Assembly: GCA_023974075.1 (NCBI GenBank)
Contig: CM043801.1
Coordinates: 19,559,781-19,623,780 of the forward strand
Direction of reading: 5' to 3'
Source of the DNA: Chaenocephalus aceratus
Lineage: Eukaryota; Chordata; Actinopteri; Perciformes; Channichthyidae
DNA: 64,000 nucleotides
The notes under the pieces were generated by a model that saw only the letters and a list, made by a program, of their open reading frames with translations, was not told where the DNA came from and made no database searches. The stretch's first letter is position 1. Every line of letters starts with the position of its first letter. Position numbers and translations under genes: made by a program. Below, one piece after another: positions 26,146 to 38,469 of the stretch.

Positions 26146-26647
26146 CTTATTTATTGAATACATCATTTAAAATGGCAAGATGAAATCAAATTACATCCAT
26201 GTTGTACACATCATAAAGCTTAAAGTGGCAGCTAAAGAATTAATACAGCAGCAGGTCTGTTCAATTCATGCTCATGAAGCTCCATGTGTGCGGATCTGAA
26301 GGGACTGATCATTTGTAGCCTGTCCACCTATCAGTTTTGCAAACATTAAGAGGGAGGAGCATTTCTATTACATCCACTTCATCTGCAACGAAAAACGCCA
26401 ACGCAATTTCCGCCATTGCAAACCCAGCCAGTCAAGCCGACTCCGAGTCCGAGCTGTCCGACTTAAGACGAGCTTTTGACACCTCCCCTGGCTGCGATCG
26501 GCTACTCTCGTCTACTTTCGAGGCGAGCCGCAATGTGTCTCAAACAAGCCTGAGAACTGTACTCGAGTAAATGTACTTAAATACTTCCTGTGTCACATGC
26601 GGAGACGGGCTGTGGGCGTGTTTGTGTTGTTTACTAACAAGACTATC

Positions 26648-27195
26648 ATGGCGGCGGCGGAGCTCAAGTCTAGTTTCTCCACCTGGAGATATTCTCACTA
26701 TTTCACTTTTGTCGAGCACAAAGAAAATAACGTTTTAGTTAAATATAAGTTGTGTCCTGGCGGGTCAAAGAGCCTATCTACTGCCCAAACCAGTCATTCA
26801 AATCTCTTAAAACATCTGCAAAAACAACATGCTGGGACGAAGCTAGTAGCTAAGACCACAGAGACTCAGCCGACGCCACTCCACCTCCACCTAAGCAACA
26901 GCGGCTGGATTTTAACCAAGGGACTGCTAGCCAGGGAAAAGTCGATAAAGCCATTGCACGGTATGTTGTAGAACACATGCAGGCTATTGCTACAGTGGAG
27001 TCACCCGCTTTCAGGGAGCTAGTTAGCATGATAGCATGTCCGGGCGGCACACGGCATATGAAACGGAAAACTTTTTCCAACTACCTGGAGAAAGAATATA
27101 CAAAAATGGAAAGCCAGCTAATATCGATGCTATCCAGATTGCATATAATGCATGTCAAGTTGATCAACAGATTGTATTATTCTCCAATGCAATAA
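26648..27195 (+). pseudogene. Broken hAT transposase N-terminus (BED finger + DNA-binding domain)
   Basis: A frame starting MAAAELKSSFSTWRYSHYF matches the BED-finger start of fish hAT transposases, with SNLLKHLQKQH supplying the zinc-binding His residues. The first Cys of the CxxC pair appears as Tyr (KYKLC). A frameshift near 26880 moves the frame to KQQRLDFNQGTASQGKVDKA, followed by ESPAFRELVSMIACPGGTRH, and the frame stops at 27195. The RNase H-like catalytic region is missing. This is a dead copy. Confidence 0.8.
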
Positions 27196-27240
27196 CAGTA
27201 CTGAAATGAAGGCTATAAGGGCATTAATATAATGGGAGCC

Positions 27241-27386
27241 CTTTTTTAAGTAACTAAAACGTTACTTTTCACAGTAACGCATTACTTTTTGGTGTAAGTA
27301 ATCAGTAAAGTAACTGAGTTACTTTTGAAATGAAGTAACTAGTAATGGTAACTAGTTACTGGTTTTCAGTAACTAGCACAACACTG
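27241..27386. mobile_element. hAT right terminus
   Basis: Ends ...AACTAGCACAACACTG with many GTAACT/AGTTAC words, the known CAGTGTTG-type hAT end. TGTACATG follows (27387-27394) and could be the target duplication, but the left end was not found. It interrupts the right arm of the inverted-arm element and belongs with the transposase remnant upstream. Confidence 0.65.
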
Positions 27387-27678
27387 TGTACATGTACTGC
27401 ACAAATAATCAGTAATACAAACTCATTACTCGCATAAAATGACATCAAAACACATTTTAATGGCCAAATGAACCTTAAAATAGGCATTATGAAGGTCTAT
27501 GGGACGCCCTGCCCGTAGAAGCCTGACGGTCAAGGGGTCCGCTGTCCGCAATGAAGGTCTACGGGACGCCCTGCCCGTAGAAGCCTGACGGGCAAGGGGT
27601 ACCCTGTACATAATATAGCGACGGGGAGGGGCACTGACCGTCCGTCAATATATGACGGGATGGGAGTGAGAACGTGTT

Positions 27679-27694
27679 GCGCGCGCGCACACAC

Positions 27695-27740
<46 letters not shown>
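27679..27740. repeat. (GC)n/(CA)n array
   Basis: GCGCGCGCGC then CA repeats, adjoining the right end of the inverted-arm element. Confidence 0.95.
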
Positions 27741-27742
<2 letters not shown>

Positions 27743-28087
27743 CGATAGTGCTCTTGCCTAGAAGTCATGCAGCTAAATCTAATGAATAACGTCCCCCCTG
27801 GCCCAAAGGTCTGTTCTACAGATGGCATTTGATGTTAAAACACACACACAAACCCATACATCATCATTCAAACCAAACCAGCATCTAAGGTACTAAAAAA
27901 AGACATGCTCACACATGTACAGACAGCAGAAAGGAAAACAGAGTAAAAGAAAAGTGAAGAAAGTAAAACTCCTGCATCCTGTGGGTGGCCCTTATTGAGT
28001 TGCATTATTAAGAAGTAAGGTGATACTATTTAACCTGCATTAACATTCAATGAATGAAGGCAGATATGGATACAGGTGAATATTCAC

Positions 28088-28290
28088 ACACAGTATATTA
28101 CATTACATGTTAGACGCTTTTATCCAAAGCAACTTACATACTCAATACTGTGGACAATCCCCACAGGAGCAATTTGGGGTGAAGTGTCTTGCCCAGGGAC
28201 ACAACGACATGCTGACTGCAGTGGGGTTTGAACCTGTGCCCCCCTGATCCGAACACCAACGCACTATTCACTGCGCCACACGCCTCCACG
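28088..28290 (-). mobile_element. tRNA-derived SINE
   Basis: On the minus strand GGCGTGTGGCGCAGTGAA holds an A box (28268-28278) and GGTTCAAACC a B box (28225-28234). These are followed by the conserved CTGGGCAAGACACTTCACCC body and a tail GTAAGTTGCTTTGGATAAAA, as in a common teleost SINE. It ends in TGTAATGTAATA. Confidence 0.85.
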
Positions 28291-28293
28291 TCA

Positions 28294-31200
28294 AAAGGGT
28301 AATCTCATTGACATCTGCAGAGGGGCGGGAAAGCACAGGTGAGATGAGCCACAAACTTCCCGAACCACATCAACATTTAATGAGGCCTGAGAAACACGAG
28401 TCTTTAATTCAAGAAAGGCAGGTGATGAGAGGTTTGCCACACACACAGTTGCCGGACATAACTCCTCTCGAGGCTCCTGCCTTTGCAATTGATATTTTTT
28501 CATCCAGCCTACACCCACGACTGCAGATATTGTTAGGAGGCCAAAGGTCTTTTTTAAAACTCTCATAAAGTTCTCATTTAGGTCACATGTTTTAGGAGAA
28601 AAGTTCGTTTTTTAGACATTATTATATTTGTAGCAACAAAAACCTTCTGTTCTGAATGTGCCTGAATTCCTAACCAAAACTGGTCATAAGAAGAAGTCAA
28701 AATCACAAGGTCTGAAGAAATTCAAACTCAAAAGTTGGTCAAATAAACACAGACAAAATGATGATATATTATATTAACATTTAGAAAGTAGTATTCCGCA
28801 TCATCTGCAGCTTGACATCTAGTAACTTTACCTGTACTGATTAAACAGAGAATCATAGAGAAGTCCAGCATCAACATGTGTCTGCTTCGCTTGAAGGTCA
28901 ACAATTGTCTGCTCTGTCTAGTTTCCATTTTAAGAACAAAACTGGACTTTTCACTGAGCTGGCACATTTTCTTACATTTGTAGTTTGATGATAATGACTG
29001 CTGCAGTTATATGATGTGAAAAAAGACTGTTCGTCTCAAATAGTTTTTTATTCTGTGTTCTAGGGTTAAAAAATAATTGTTATTATGCAGGCTCAGAGAG
29101 AGGTGTCAAAGTAAGAAGCTTTATAATCAGTTACTGTGATCAGCAATGTATCATTAAAAGAATATTTGCAAATGTAATTTGTACCAGTCTATAGACAGTG
29201 TCCATCCCTTTTCCTTCAACAAATGGGATGGACAAACCTGCTAGGGCAATTTATCTCTGAACAAGCAAGGATTTTTTATAATTTGAAAGGAACAATTTGA
29301 TCACCAATTTCCATTTGAGAGTCTATTTTGCATTTATTTGCAAATTAATGATGAGGCGAGAGATGCCCCGGGGACCTTACATTTTTCCCATGAGAACCAA
29401 GCAGTTGAGAGAGAGAGCGAGATAGGAAATATGGGAAGCTTAGGATGGCAGAGAGAAAGACAGAAAGACGGACAGAAAGTGTGCGTGGAAGAACGAACAA
29501 CAGAATCTCAAGGCACAAGGGTCACGACTGAGAAATACAGCAGGGAAAGTAAATTAAAGTAAGCGAAATGGAAAGTGAAAGGGCAGAACGGGGAAATCAG
29601 GGAAGGTGCAAGAAAATAGAATTTATTGCGAGGGAGGGGAGTTGTAATAGAGCAGTGAGACTGCAGAGGAATCATGGTTCCCACCTGCTGGCTATTTTCC
29701 CAGAGACAGAAGCCCACTTGTTTGTTATTGACTGAGATCATGCCCTTTATTCCACTCTGAGCATGTGCGACAACACTCAGCTGACATCTTAAAAGCCTAA
29801 TAACCTCAGTACACACTCATGGTGTTGGACTAGATGATATTGGAAGCAAGACCATTACATTCAGTTTTGTGAGTGACCTCTAATGCAACCGAAAGCCTCT
29901 CTGCTATAATTCAACAGATTAATTAAGGCCTTTGTTTTTTATTGTGTGTGTATTGGCATGCAGGTTGTGTGAGTGTGTACCGGTAGATAGCGGTGGGTGT
30001 TGTGCCCTTCTCTGTTCACACACCTCAATCACCATTCAGTATACTTATAGCAGCAATCCTCCACAAAGGACAACCGTTAAGACCCTTGGTGCATTTCTCA
30101 AGGTCAACCATCATACATGCACACACTCGTGCACACACTGAGATCCAAAGATCCTTGAACACTCCCACACACCTTCCCAATCAAATCCTCTCACTAAATG
30201 GCCCGCCGTAGCTCTTTCTCTCCTCTCATCGCACTCAGTTTTCCCCCTGAAGTCCTAACCTTCTGTGTTTCAGTAACTACCATGTTCCCCAAAGTCCCTG
30301 CTCCGCTGAGGCGTTAAATCCTTAAAAAGAGTTCTGCTTTCATGCAACCTGTGTCTTATATTCATTGCTGTTACCATCATTCATTACAACCTGCAGTAAT
30401 AATACAATGTTCCTCACACACAAACTATCAAATACAATTGTTCCTGTTGGTGACACTAAGCAGTCCATTTAAACATGTGGTGGTCCTTCCATCAACAAAC
30501 AGGACAACAATGCAGAGCTATTGCTCTACTATCATGTTGGTGAACAGTTATTTATTTATACATCCAGAAGATATAAAACAATATTATCCACTATTTGGAG
30601 TCATGTTTCTGGACAAATTACAAATGCAGGGCAAACTATTAGCTCTGTTGGTGTCCATCAACTAATGAGGTAAATAAAATGCTCTTCAGCTGTTTGATAC
30701 TTCACTATGTTTACAAGTTTAGTATAGCTAACTGTGTCTGTGACGAGGAGTCAGCTCACAGACACTTCTTGGATCTTTCGTGCTTAAAATGTCCTGAGAG
30801 CCACTAAAACGCACTAATGATAATCATTTTCTGCATGTTCATCACTGCGAATGACACCTTTCACAATACAAACAGTCATCTGATTAGGGCAGCTTTAAAT
30901 AGGCGTTGATGCTCATCAAATGTTGTGTTTCTCAGTCGTTACCCAGCTAGCTCCAATTTGTTACACGATTATATGGACAGAGTTAAATGTGCATTTAAAA
31001 AAAAATGACAAATGTTTAAAACATTGAAAAGTGTTTTGAAATAAATTGAATATGCATAGTTTTCCTATTCAACTAAAACAAATGACGATAATTTGGCTAA
31101 CCTTTGTTGGTTTACAATCTCAGTGCGTGTCTAACAACTTATGTTCCTTTCCCCACATGAAAACAAAATCAACCAACGTCTAATGAGCTGCAATTCTCCT

Positions 31201-33030
31201 TTCAGGAGAAGAGGCAGAATGCTTTTATGAATAAATGAACATCCTCCGCTTCCACTGGCAATCTGTGTCTTTTCTTCACCTTTTTCCCCCAGGGTTGGCT
31301 GAAAACTAACACTTTTCTGCCGTGTCCATTCACAAGAAAAAGACATCGCACCCTTCAACACCGAGGCCAAAATGTCTTGCCTACATGCTCGCATATTTTA
31401 GTCAGGACTATTTTTTTCCCTCAACATTCTTCAATTATTTAATTTGGTCACTATTCCCATCTTCCCCCTTCTGTTAATTATGTCCTCATCCTCTTGTTGT
31501 TCTCGTCAGTAATGCCTTATTTCAAGCCTCTAAATACAGCTGAGTTTTTCCCACTATTTACCAGGCTTAGCAGCAGAAAGGACAGTGATGCTTTCCTTCA
31601 GGAAGCTGTCACACTGCTGTGCTAAAAGCTTTATACTTGTGTGTTCCTGTTTTCATGTAAATATGTGCGTCTCTGAAGGAGTTGTTCAATTGTAGTAAAG
31701 AGGTTATAAAGGGTGATTGTTGCCAGTGCGGATAAAACAGAAAAAGCTAGAAAAAAACCTATATGTATCAATAAAGTATTGAAAGTATTGAGCTGTATGG
31801 GTAGTATTTATTTTGATGCACCAAAAGTTTGCTGGGAGCAATGTGCCGTCAGCTCTGTCTGCGTATGTTTTTTTTTACGTTGTGTTGTCAGAAAGACAAA
31901 ACTGCAGACAGCGATACATTTAGAAACCCAAACAAGTTAATGAGGACCAGGCAATAATGAGCTGATTGCTTGATTAGAGGCATAGAGCCTCCACAGCTAA
32001 ATACTATTTACATATCTTTTCTGAACCAATGAGAGCAGCACAAATATGTGTGGCTAACGTGTTGACGCTATTCTTTGCTCAGGTTGGGCAACTTTAAGAA
32101 AATGGCCATGAAATCACCACCCGTCCTTTACTTTGACTGTCAAAAGGTGGACAGGAACCTAGCCAGCCATGCTGTCCGGAGGGGTAGAGTCAGGTAAAGG
32201 TAATTGCTTAGCAAGAGAACGAAACAGGAGATAGAATCAGGAGGAAAGGGGGAGAGGTGACAGCCTATAATTGGAAATGGAGACAGATGGTGGAAGAGGG
32301 AGAAGAAAGAGAGTTGGGGCGGGTAGAATGAAAGAAGAACAGTCCTTTATAAGCCATATGCACCTACCCACAACATGACATAACACATTGCCACGCATGT
32401 CATATACATGGAACCCTGCAGTGTAGCGTGGGTAAACAGAGCTATATGTGTCTCAGATCAGAGTGCACTAATAAGTCCTAGCTACAATCTCTTTTCAGCA
32501 GCTATATAAGTTATACCTTTCAGATTTGTTGTCACAACTTATGACTGCACATAACTCGGGCACAAAGTAGTTAATGTAATGAGCAATGCTACAGCTACCA
32601 AAAACAAGTGCTGTGATGAGAGTATTGCTTAATTTGTCCGGCGTCATGAATCATGGCAACATTTCGCCAGTGGAGGGTTTATTTACATGCATCACTCTGA
32701 CAGCTTACGAAACCCCTTTATGAAATGCCTCCAGTGCTTTACAATACCGTTAGAACGGGATGTATATGGTAAGAAAGCATGACCAGGGACACAAACACAC
32801 ACAATCTCTCATCCTTCTTCCTATGCCTGCAAGTAACTGGGGGCAAGTAGGGAGACTTGTCAGGGGGGGTAGTCGTCAACCCTGAAGATCTACAAACACG
32901 CACTGTTGCGTTTCAAGTGTCTGCGTGCTCCATTGCTAAAACACAGCAACCATTGAGAATATGGTGTGACAAGTATGTGTGAAGTATTAATATACATACC
33001 CAGGACTGAAGCGTGGTCCCTGATGCCTCC
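28294..33030. other. No gene seen
   Basis: Unique sequence. A purine-rich segment at 29395-29640 gives spurious frames. Nothing else recognised. Confidence 0.5.
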
Positions 33031-33640
33031 TCATCTGTCCAGCTGTGTGCGTAGGTAAATCTATTTTCCTCTCCTCTTGGCACCACAAGTTGCAGACGCT
33101 GCTCCACACGTGCCGGTCCTCCGCTCCTCAGTCTGTCTCCGCCTCACTCTCAGAGCCTGGCATCTGTACTAAACCTGTCACGCATCCTCCTCTTTCTCTC
33201 CTACTCCCTCCTTCAGCCGGCAGCCTCCTTTGCTTACACACCTCCTTTCACTCCTTGTTGGTTATTGTCCAAAGATATGATCCAGGCACTCGCAGGAGGG
33301 GGGGGGGGGGGGGGGGGAGATTTCCCTCTCCTTCAAACAGTGTTCCTCAGCGGGTCAGGGCGCCCTCCATCTCCCCGGCGTGGATGTGGGATTATGAGAG
33401 AGGAAAGGAGGATGGGTGAGGAGCGGGCTGTTGATGTAGCTGTTGCCTGCTTCAATGTGAGCGCCTCTCTCTCGCTAAGCATGGTTTTCATCGCCTCATC
33501 TCTCTCTCACTCTTTATCTCCCACTACCCCCCTCCCTCCCCCTTTCTCAGTCCATGTCTATCTGCTGCTGCTGCTGCTCCGGCTGTTGGGATTCACAATT
33601 CAGTGTGCTCTCGGGCGTGCGGTTTAGGGAGGTCTCTCTA
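33031..33640. promoter_or_regulatory. CpG-richer block, candidate promoter or non-coding first exon
   Basis: CpG and GC content are visibly higher than in the surrounding tens of kilobases (GCCGGTCC, GGGCGCCCTCC, CCCCGGCGTGG, CGGGCGTGCGG). It includes a G20 run (33298-33317) and a short CTG run (33562-33578). No TATA box or unequivocal exon is visible. It could be the leader exon of the minus-strand LINGO gene or of another transcript. Weak inference. Confidence 0.2.
33298..33317. repeat. G20 homopolymer
   Basis: Twenty consecutive G residues; a possible G-quadruplex and likely assembly-error site. Confidence 0.9.
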
Positions 33641-33660
33641 AACAGCAGGCAGGGAAGAAA

Positions 33661-35908
33661 AACGAAAGACTGAGAGCAGGAGATGAAGAGGCGGAAAAAC
33701 AGGGAAAGGAGATGATAGCATTTTGAGCCTGAAAGAGAGGAAAATATTAAGTTACTTAGGGATTTGCAATAGACAAAACCAAGAAATATATATAAAGATA
33801 ACTGTTAAATAAATATAGATAAGTTAGATTTATTAAATTACAATTTAGGAATTTAAAACAACACATCCAATAAAAGCACAACGTGACATAGCACTAGTTT
33901 GTGTTCCATCAATGTACCAAAACTACATTTGAGTCACGGAGAGGCTGTTTTTATGAAAGCGGCTTTGAAAGTAGCCTTTGAGCTTTTTGCTAACATCAGT
34001 ATGCTAATTTGCTCACAATGATAATGCTATAACAATGATGATATTTTGCAGATAAAATATTTACCATGATCACTTGAGCTGGCTAGCTTTTGCACTATAA
34101 CCTTTTTTAAACCCCATTTCCAAAGATGCCATTATCTTAAAGAACATCAGTAAAATGTGTTAACTTAAAATCATCAAGGTTAAAAAAAGATCAATAGCTT
34201 CCAGAGAAAAAGAAGCTTAGCAATGTGACAATCAAGAGACACAAATCAAAACTTAAGAGACAAATAATAGCAACTATAGACATTATTAGGAGCAATCCAA
34301 TCACAAAATAACTGGCTTACCTGATCTACTCCAACAGGTTGTTCCAGATTTGTGGAGTCGTGACTGCAAAGGTCTCCTCAGGCTCATATGGGGTTAGCAG
34401 GTCAAAACCGAGTCGATCCCATTGGTGGTCATTAGGATTGTAAACTCCCACGAACAAGTACAGGCTGCAAACTTAGAAATGCTTGCATTTTAACCTTTTA
34501 TCTACTGTGTCTTATGAGTAATATTGCTCTGGCTTCTGAGACAAACAACACCAAAATGTGATAATGAGAATAGCATCCAAAATGGGGATATGGGCTCCCA
34601 AATTACTCTTGGGAATGTCATCTCTTTAGTTGGTTTGTTATATTTAATCATCTCCCCCATTCAGCCTGAAGCATGCAGAGAGAGAGGGAGCAAACGAAAG
34701 AGGGAGAGAGAGAGAGAGAAAATAGACATTTTTAATTGTTCGGTCGTCTTGCCTTGTCAGGGTAAATCAGATCAAAAGGGTAGTGAGGTTCAAAGACACT
34801 CCACACAGGAACACACACAGAGAAACACACTCTTCTTAGCCTGGATGATTGACCCTGGGTCAGTTAACAGCTCATTGCAGGAAAGGAGAAGTCTGGCCTG
34901 CAACCCTCGGGTCAGGGGTCGGGCATGTCATGAGGACTGGTGGAGGCCAAGTCCAGCAAAACACCCACCACTCCAACCACTGATCCAACATCCCACCTAC
35001 ACACACATAACATCCTACAGCACATGTTTTTCCTCTGCTGGAGCCTCGGTGCACCTGCCCATTAAGCAGACAAAAATGTACCTTCTCCACTAAATGTTAT
35101 AGTTTTTCAGGTTCTGGGTATATCCACCTCTTAAGATCTCCTCTCCTGTGGTGATGTATACTCAATGTTAATTCCAACAAACCTCTTCTACTCTGCAGCA
35201 GGACTCAGTTCTGCACTGTGTTTTAATCTCTGCCAAGGAAAAGAGGAATATACTGGTATTGGTATTGGTACTACATTTCTGGTATTGTGACATTTGTACT
35301 TCATACAACCCTACTTCCAAAATCCCAAACCATGGCCTTTGACATTACTTTAAACCAGATAGTTGAAAGAAAAAGTATGACTGTCATATTGTGTATTTCA
35401 ACCCACAATTGCTGAAACTGGAAGCCAGAAAATCTTGTACTTCAAAGTCATGAAATAATTTGCTGCTCCGTTGACAATTCTTTTCTTTTTTTTTATGGCG
35501 CCACCTTGAAAAATGGAAAGATATCCTGGTGGATGCACAGTGACTGCATACATAAGATGTCTTCAGAATGGGTGCAGGGCTTGTTAAAAATGATGGTTGC
35601 AAATGTATGTAAGAATTTAATACCAGCGTGGGTCTTAAACAGCAGCCAAGTGACAGTCTCCTTGCTCGAAGCCTTACTTTTGGGAGGACTTTCATTTGCG
35701 CTGACCAATTTAAGGATAGAATAGGATGACATTTGAGTTTTAGAGTATGTGGGATGTGGGTCGGACATGAATGCGTCAGATAGCGTGGATGGAAAAAGTA
35801 CGAGACTAAGTGGCACAAATCATACCTGTATATGAGAGGAAAGAATATGCGATAAATGGAGCTATTAAGTATTTTTGCATACTCATCAAAGTAAAAGCTT
35901 TAATATCA
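33661..35908. other. No gene seen; possible old LINE debris near 34.35 kb
   Basis: Unique sequence. 34330-34450 (GTTGTTCCAGATTTGTGGAG and onwards) resembles a common degenerate fish retroelement, read weakly. A GA-rich tract lies at 34675-34722. Confidence 0.35.
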
Positions 35909-36233
35909 CTTGGAAATAGGGGTGTAACGGTATCCGTATTCGTCCCGAATCGTCACGGTTCGGGACGTCACGGTTCGGCACATGCAGTCACACGACGAAT
36001 ACGCTTTTTTTACGAGTGGAAAAAAGTCTGTCATTCAGGGCAGTATCCATTACACTATTTATAATCCAGGGGGCGGTATTGTGCCTAAAAGCTGTTTGCC
36101 AGCCGCCCTTAAACAACAAATGAAGAACAAGAAGAAAACACAACAACAAAAAGAACAAAATACAAGAAGAATAAAAGTTAGTAAGGCGAGTTCAGAATAA
36201 CACAGGAGCTAGAACCCACCTGCTTCTTTTAAA

Positions 36234-36475
36234 TCAGCTGTGTGGGAACATTTCGGGTTCCCTGTGGACTACAATAACGATGAAGTGTGCGAGTAGTAGT
36301 GGATCGGACGAGGACGGTGTGTCGGCGTTGTTAGACAGCGGTGCGGTATGCTAAATGGTAACACACGCCAAACATGCTAATCATATCAGGAAGGCATCAC
36401 CCAGATTGCCAATCACCGGAGCCCGGCAAAAGACAACAGCAGTTCAACTAGCTGATCCCCGCTGTTTTTAATGAA
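36234..36475 (+). pseudogene. Degenerate BED zinc-finger of hAT transposase
   Basis: Frames split by stops and shifts give SAVWEHFGF, then DRTRTVCRRC (CxxC), TAVRYA, then NTPNM and RHHP. These are the ordered landmarks of a ZBED-type hAT N-terminus. Frames change near 36290 and 36360 and a stop follows the CxxC. Nothing of the catalytic core remains. Confidence 0.7.
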
Positions 36476-36668
36476 CCAATAGACATAAAAGCTGAGAGAC
36501 CAAAATAAATAACGGAAGCTTTTGGCATATGTTTTTCAACGGCTATGCGCTCTTGAAACACTTTCTTATTATTTATGATGTAATATTTTCAAGACATTCT
36601 TTTTAGTTTACAGCTTGATGAAACCTTTTTGTTTGACATCAGCCATTATAGATAATATGGCCATCTGA

Positions 36669-36740
36669 GTGTGGGTGTGTGATGGTGTGGTGTGTGTGTG
36701 TGTGTGTGTGTGTGTTGTGTGTGTGGTGTGTGTGTTTGTG
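36669..36740. repeat. Interrupted (TG)n array
   Basis: TG repeat inside the hAT element, with GG interruptions. Confidence 0.9.
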
Positions 36741-36961
36741 GTTTGTTTTTAACGTTTAATTACAGTTAATTATTCAAAATGTCAGAGTTCCTTATTTTTA
36801 AACTGAAACTTGCACTACTGTTCAAAATAAATAACATAAACCTGGATATGCATTTGGGACTTTTTTTTTGCTTTTTCTTGTTTGTACCGAACCGTGATCC
36901 CCAAACCGAGGGACGAACCGCAACCGTGACTTCTGTGAACCGTTACACCCCTACTTGGAAA

Positions 36962-37706
36962 TGAATAATGCTCACACTTTCCTTCCCTTGTCACCTTGTG
37001 CTTAAGCACCTAAATATATGCTAAATCAAATCCATAACAAGAGCAACTTCTCAGTGATTGAAACAGGAAATTTGATTGAAAACATGCATACATTATGGAT
37101 GTCCTTTTTTGTCTAGCCTGCATCTCTCTATCAGCAGCTGTGTCATATAACAATCACAGCCTCGTTCATGACTGTTGCATTTGGCAACTTCTCTGCATTT
37201 CAGCCCGTTCAGCAGACAGGGACGAGCCAAGGGGAATTACATCTCGGACTGTGGTCACACTCACACAAATACCACATGCTTCTCATATGACCTGAGCTAT
37301 TTCCCATCAAGTAACTCTATACTGAGGATGAGGGGTCTGAAACCCCGAAACATAAAGCTGTTTGTAAATAATTTATACATGTGACATCCAAGGGTTCAGA
37401 TCTTTCAGTCTATCAAGATCATTGGTTGCTGTCTTTTTTTAAGTGTTCCTTTGGTCCCAGTGTAAGAGATGTGGGACAACATGTATAACAAAGTTTCAGT
37501 TAAAGCTATCAGCAAGTCAAATTAGTCCCAAACTAAATATGTAAACTGTTTGCTTCACTTCAAATATGAAATTGTCCCACAATATCTCCACAATATGCCA
37601 GTGGACATTCTCAAGAATACCTACATTGATGTCGGATAAAGTAAGTATTAATTCAGACCTATTGTTTTTTGGTGCTTGAAAAAACTCTGTCAGTGTGGTT
37701 CACTTA
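36962..37706. other. No gene seen
   Basis: Unique sequence between two transposons. Confidence 0.5.
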
Positions 37707-38469
37707 TGGCGCGTTCCACTGCAGGCCTCGCTCGGTTTGGTTAGGGCCTTATTAGGCCCGGCTCACTTTAATGCTGCGCTTCCATTACAGTTTAGGAACT
37801 GGGGGTAGTTACTATAGTAACGCAGTGTAGGCGGAGCCGTGACGTCATCTTCAATGAGCGCCCCAGAAAAACAACACAGCCGTTAGCTCTTAGCACTCAG
37901 AGCTCACAGCTCTTCATATCTGTTCAGAAACTAGACAAAAGTTAAACAAGTACAAACCACAGACTGCCTGTGTCACGGCGGAATACAGTTGCTGGTTTAT
38001 TTATGTCTGTATAGGCCGTTGTTGTGAGTGTGGACGGTCGGAGCATATAACGTTAGCTTAGCCAAGCTCCATTTAGAAAACACGCATTTTAAAAGGGTTT
38101 TTCGCCTTGCCGTCTGTCTGCAGACTTGTCCAAGCATTAATTCAATGGTTTTTACCTAACCGGTATCAGTATGTTGTTACTTCGGTATCATTTTTGAAAC
38201 GTGTATTACAATTAAATCACGGTCAAATATGTGCATCTTGTGTGAGTTGTAGCCCCCCTTACCAGCGATTCTCTCTCTAGTTTAGCATATTCAGCCCGAC
38301 TCAGCATGGTTGTTTCCTGGCCCTAGAACCACGATTTTATGGGGCCAGAAAAATTGTGAATTAGGACCCGCTAGCCGGTACTAGAACAAGTGAAAACGCA
38401 ACCAAAAACGGGCCCCCGCAACGGCTCGGCACGCTTAAGCGAGCTACCCGCTGCAGTGGAAAAGCGCCA
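37707..38469. mobile_element. TIR element, TGGCGC termini
   Basis: Left TGGCGCGTTCCACTGCAG and right, inverted, TGGCGCTTTTCCACTGCAG. The interior includes GGCGGAGCCGTGACGTCATC and no coding frame. No clear target duplication is visible, so the superfamily is left open. Confidence 0.65.

Larger units (their letters stand above)
25335..26551. mobile_element. Harbinger-like non-autonomous element
   Basis: The left end AGGCATGTTTGAGACA and right end, inverted, AGGCTTGTTTGAGACA match at 15 of 16 positions. GAG flanks both (25332-25334, 26552-26554), a 3-bp duplication. The subterminal right region on the minus strand opens a short frame (MAEIALAFFVADEVD), perhaps the start of a lost protein. LINE-derived sequence sits inside. 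Confidence 0.55.
23969..27678. mobile_element. Inverted-arm (foldback-like) element between two CA/CG arrays
   Basis: The left arm (23969 to about 24315) and right arm (about 27387-27678) are inverted copies starting AACACGTTCTCACTCCCATC. They are very similar over about 300 bp and share internal duplicated GGCTTCTACGGGCAGGGC blocks. The left arm holds a short extra stretch, 24161-24208, absent from the right. Outside both ends lies CA/CG alternating sequence in the same orientation, as expected if the element entered such an array. The interior carries a Harbinger (25335-26551) and a hAT remnant. Superfamily unknown to me. Confidence 0.6.
35917..36953 (+). mobile_element. hAT element with 8-bp duplication
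   Basis: TIRs TAGGGGTGTAACGGT (left) and its inverse ending at 36953 are flanked by a perfect CTTGGAAA (35909-35916, 36954-36961). It contains a broken BED-finger segment and a (TG)n array. Non-autonomous now. Confidence 0.93.

Noticed and set aside
34524..35093. 189-codon plus-strand frame, the longest non-repeat frame in the middle of the window
   Set aside because: Contains GA-repeat-encoded Arg-Glu runs, no recognisable domain and no splice or promoter context; likely chance.
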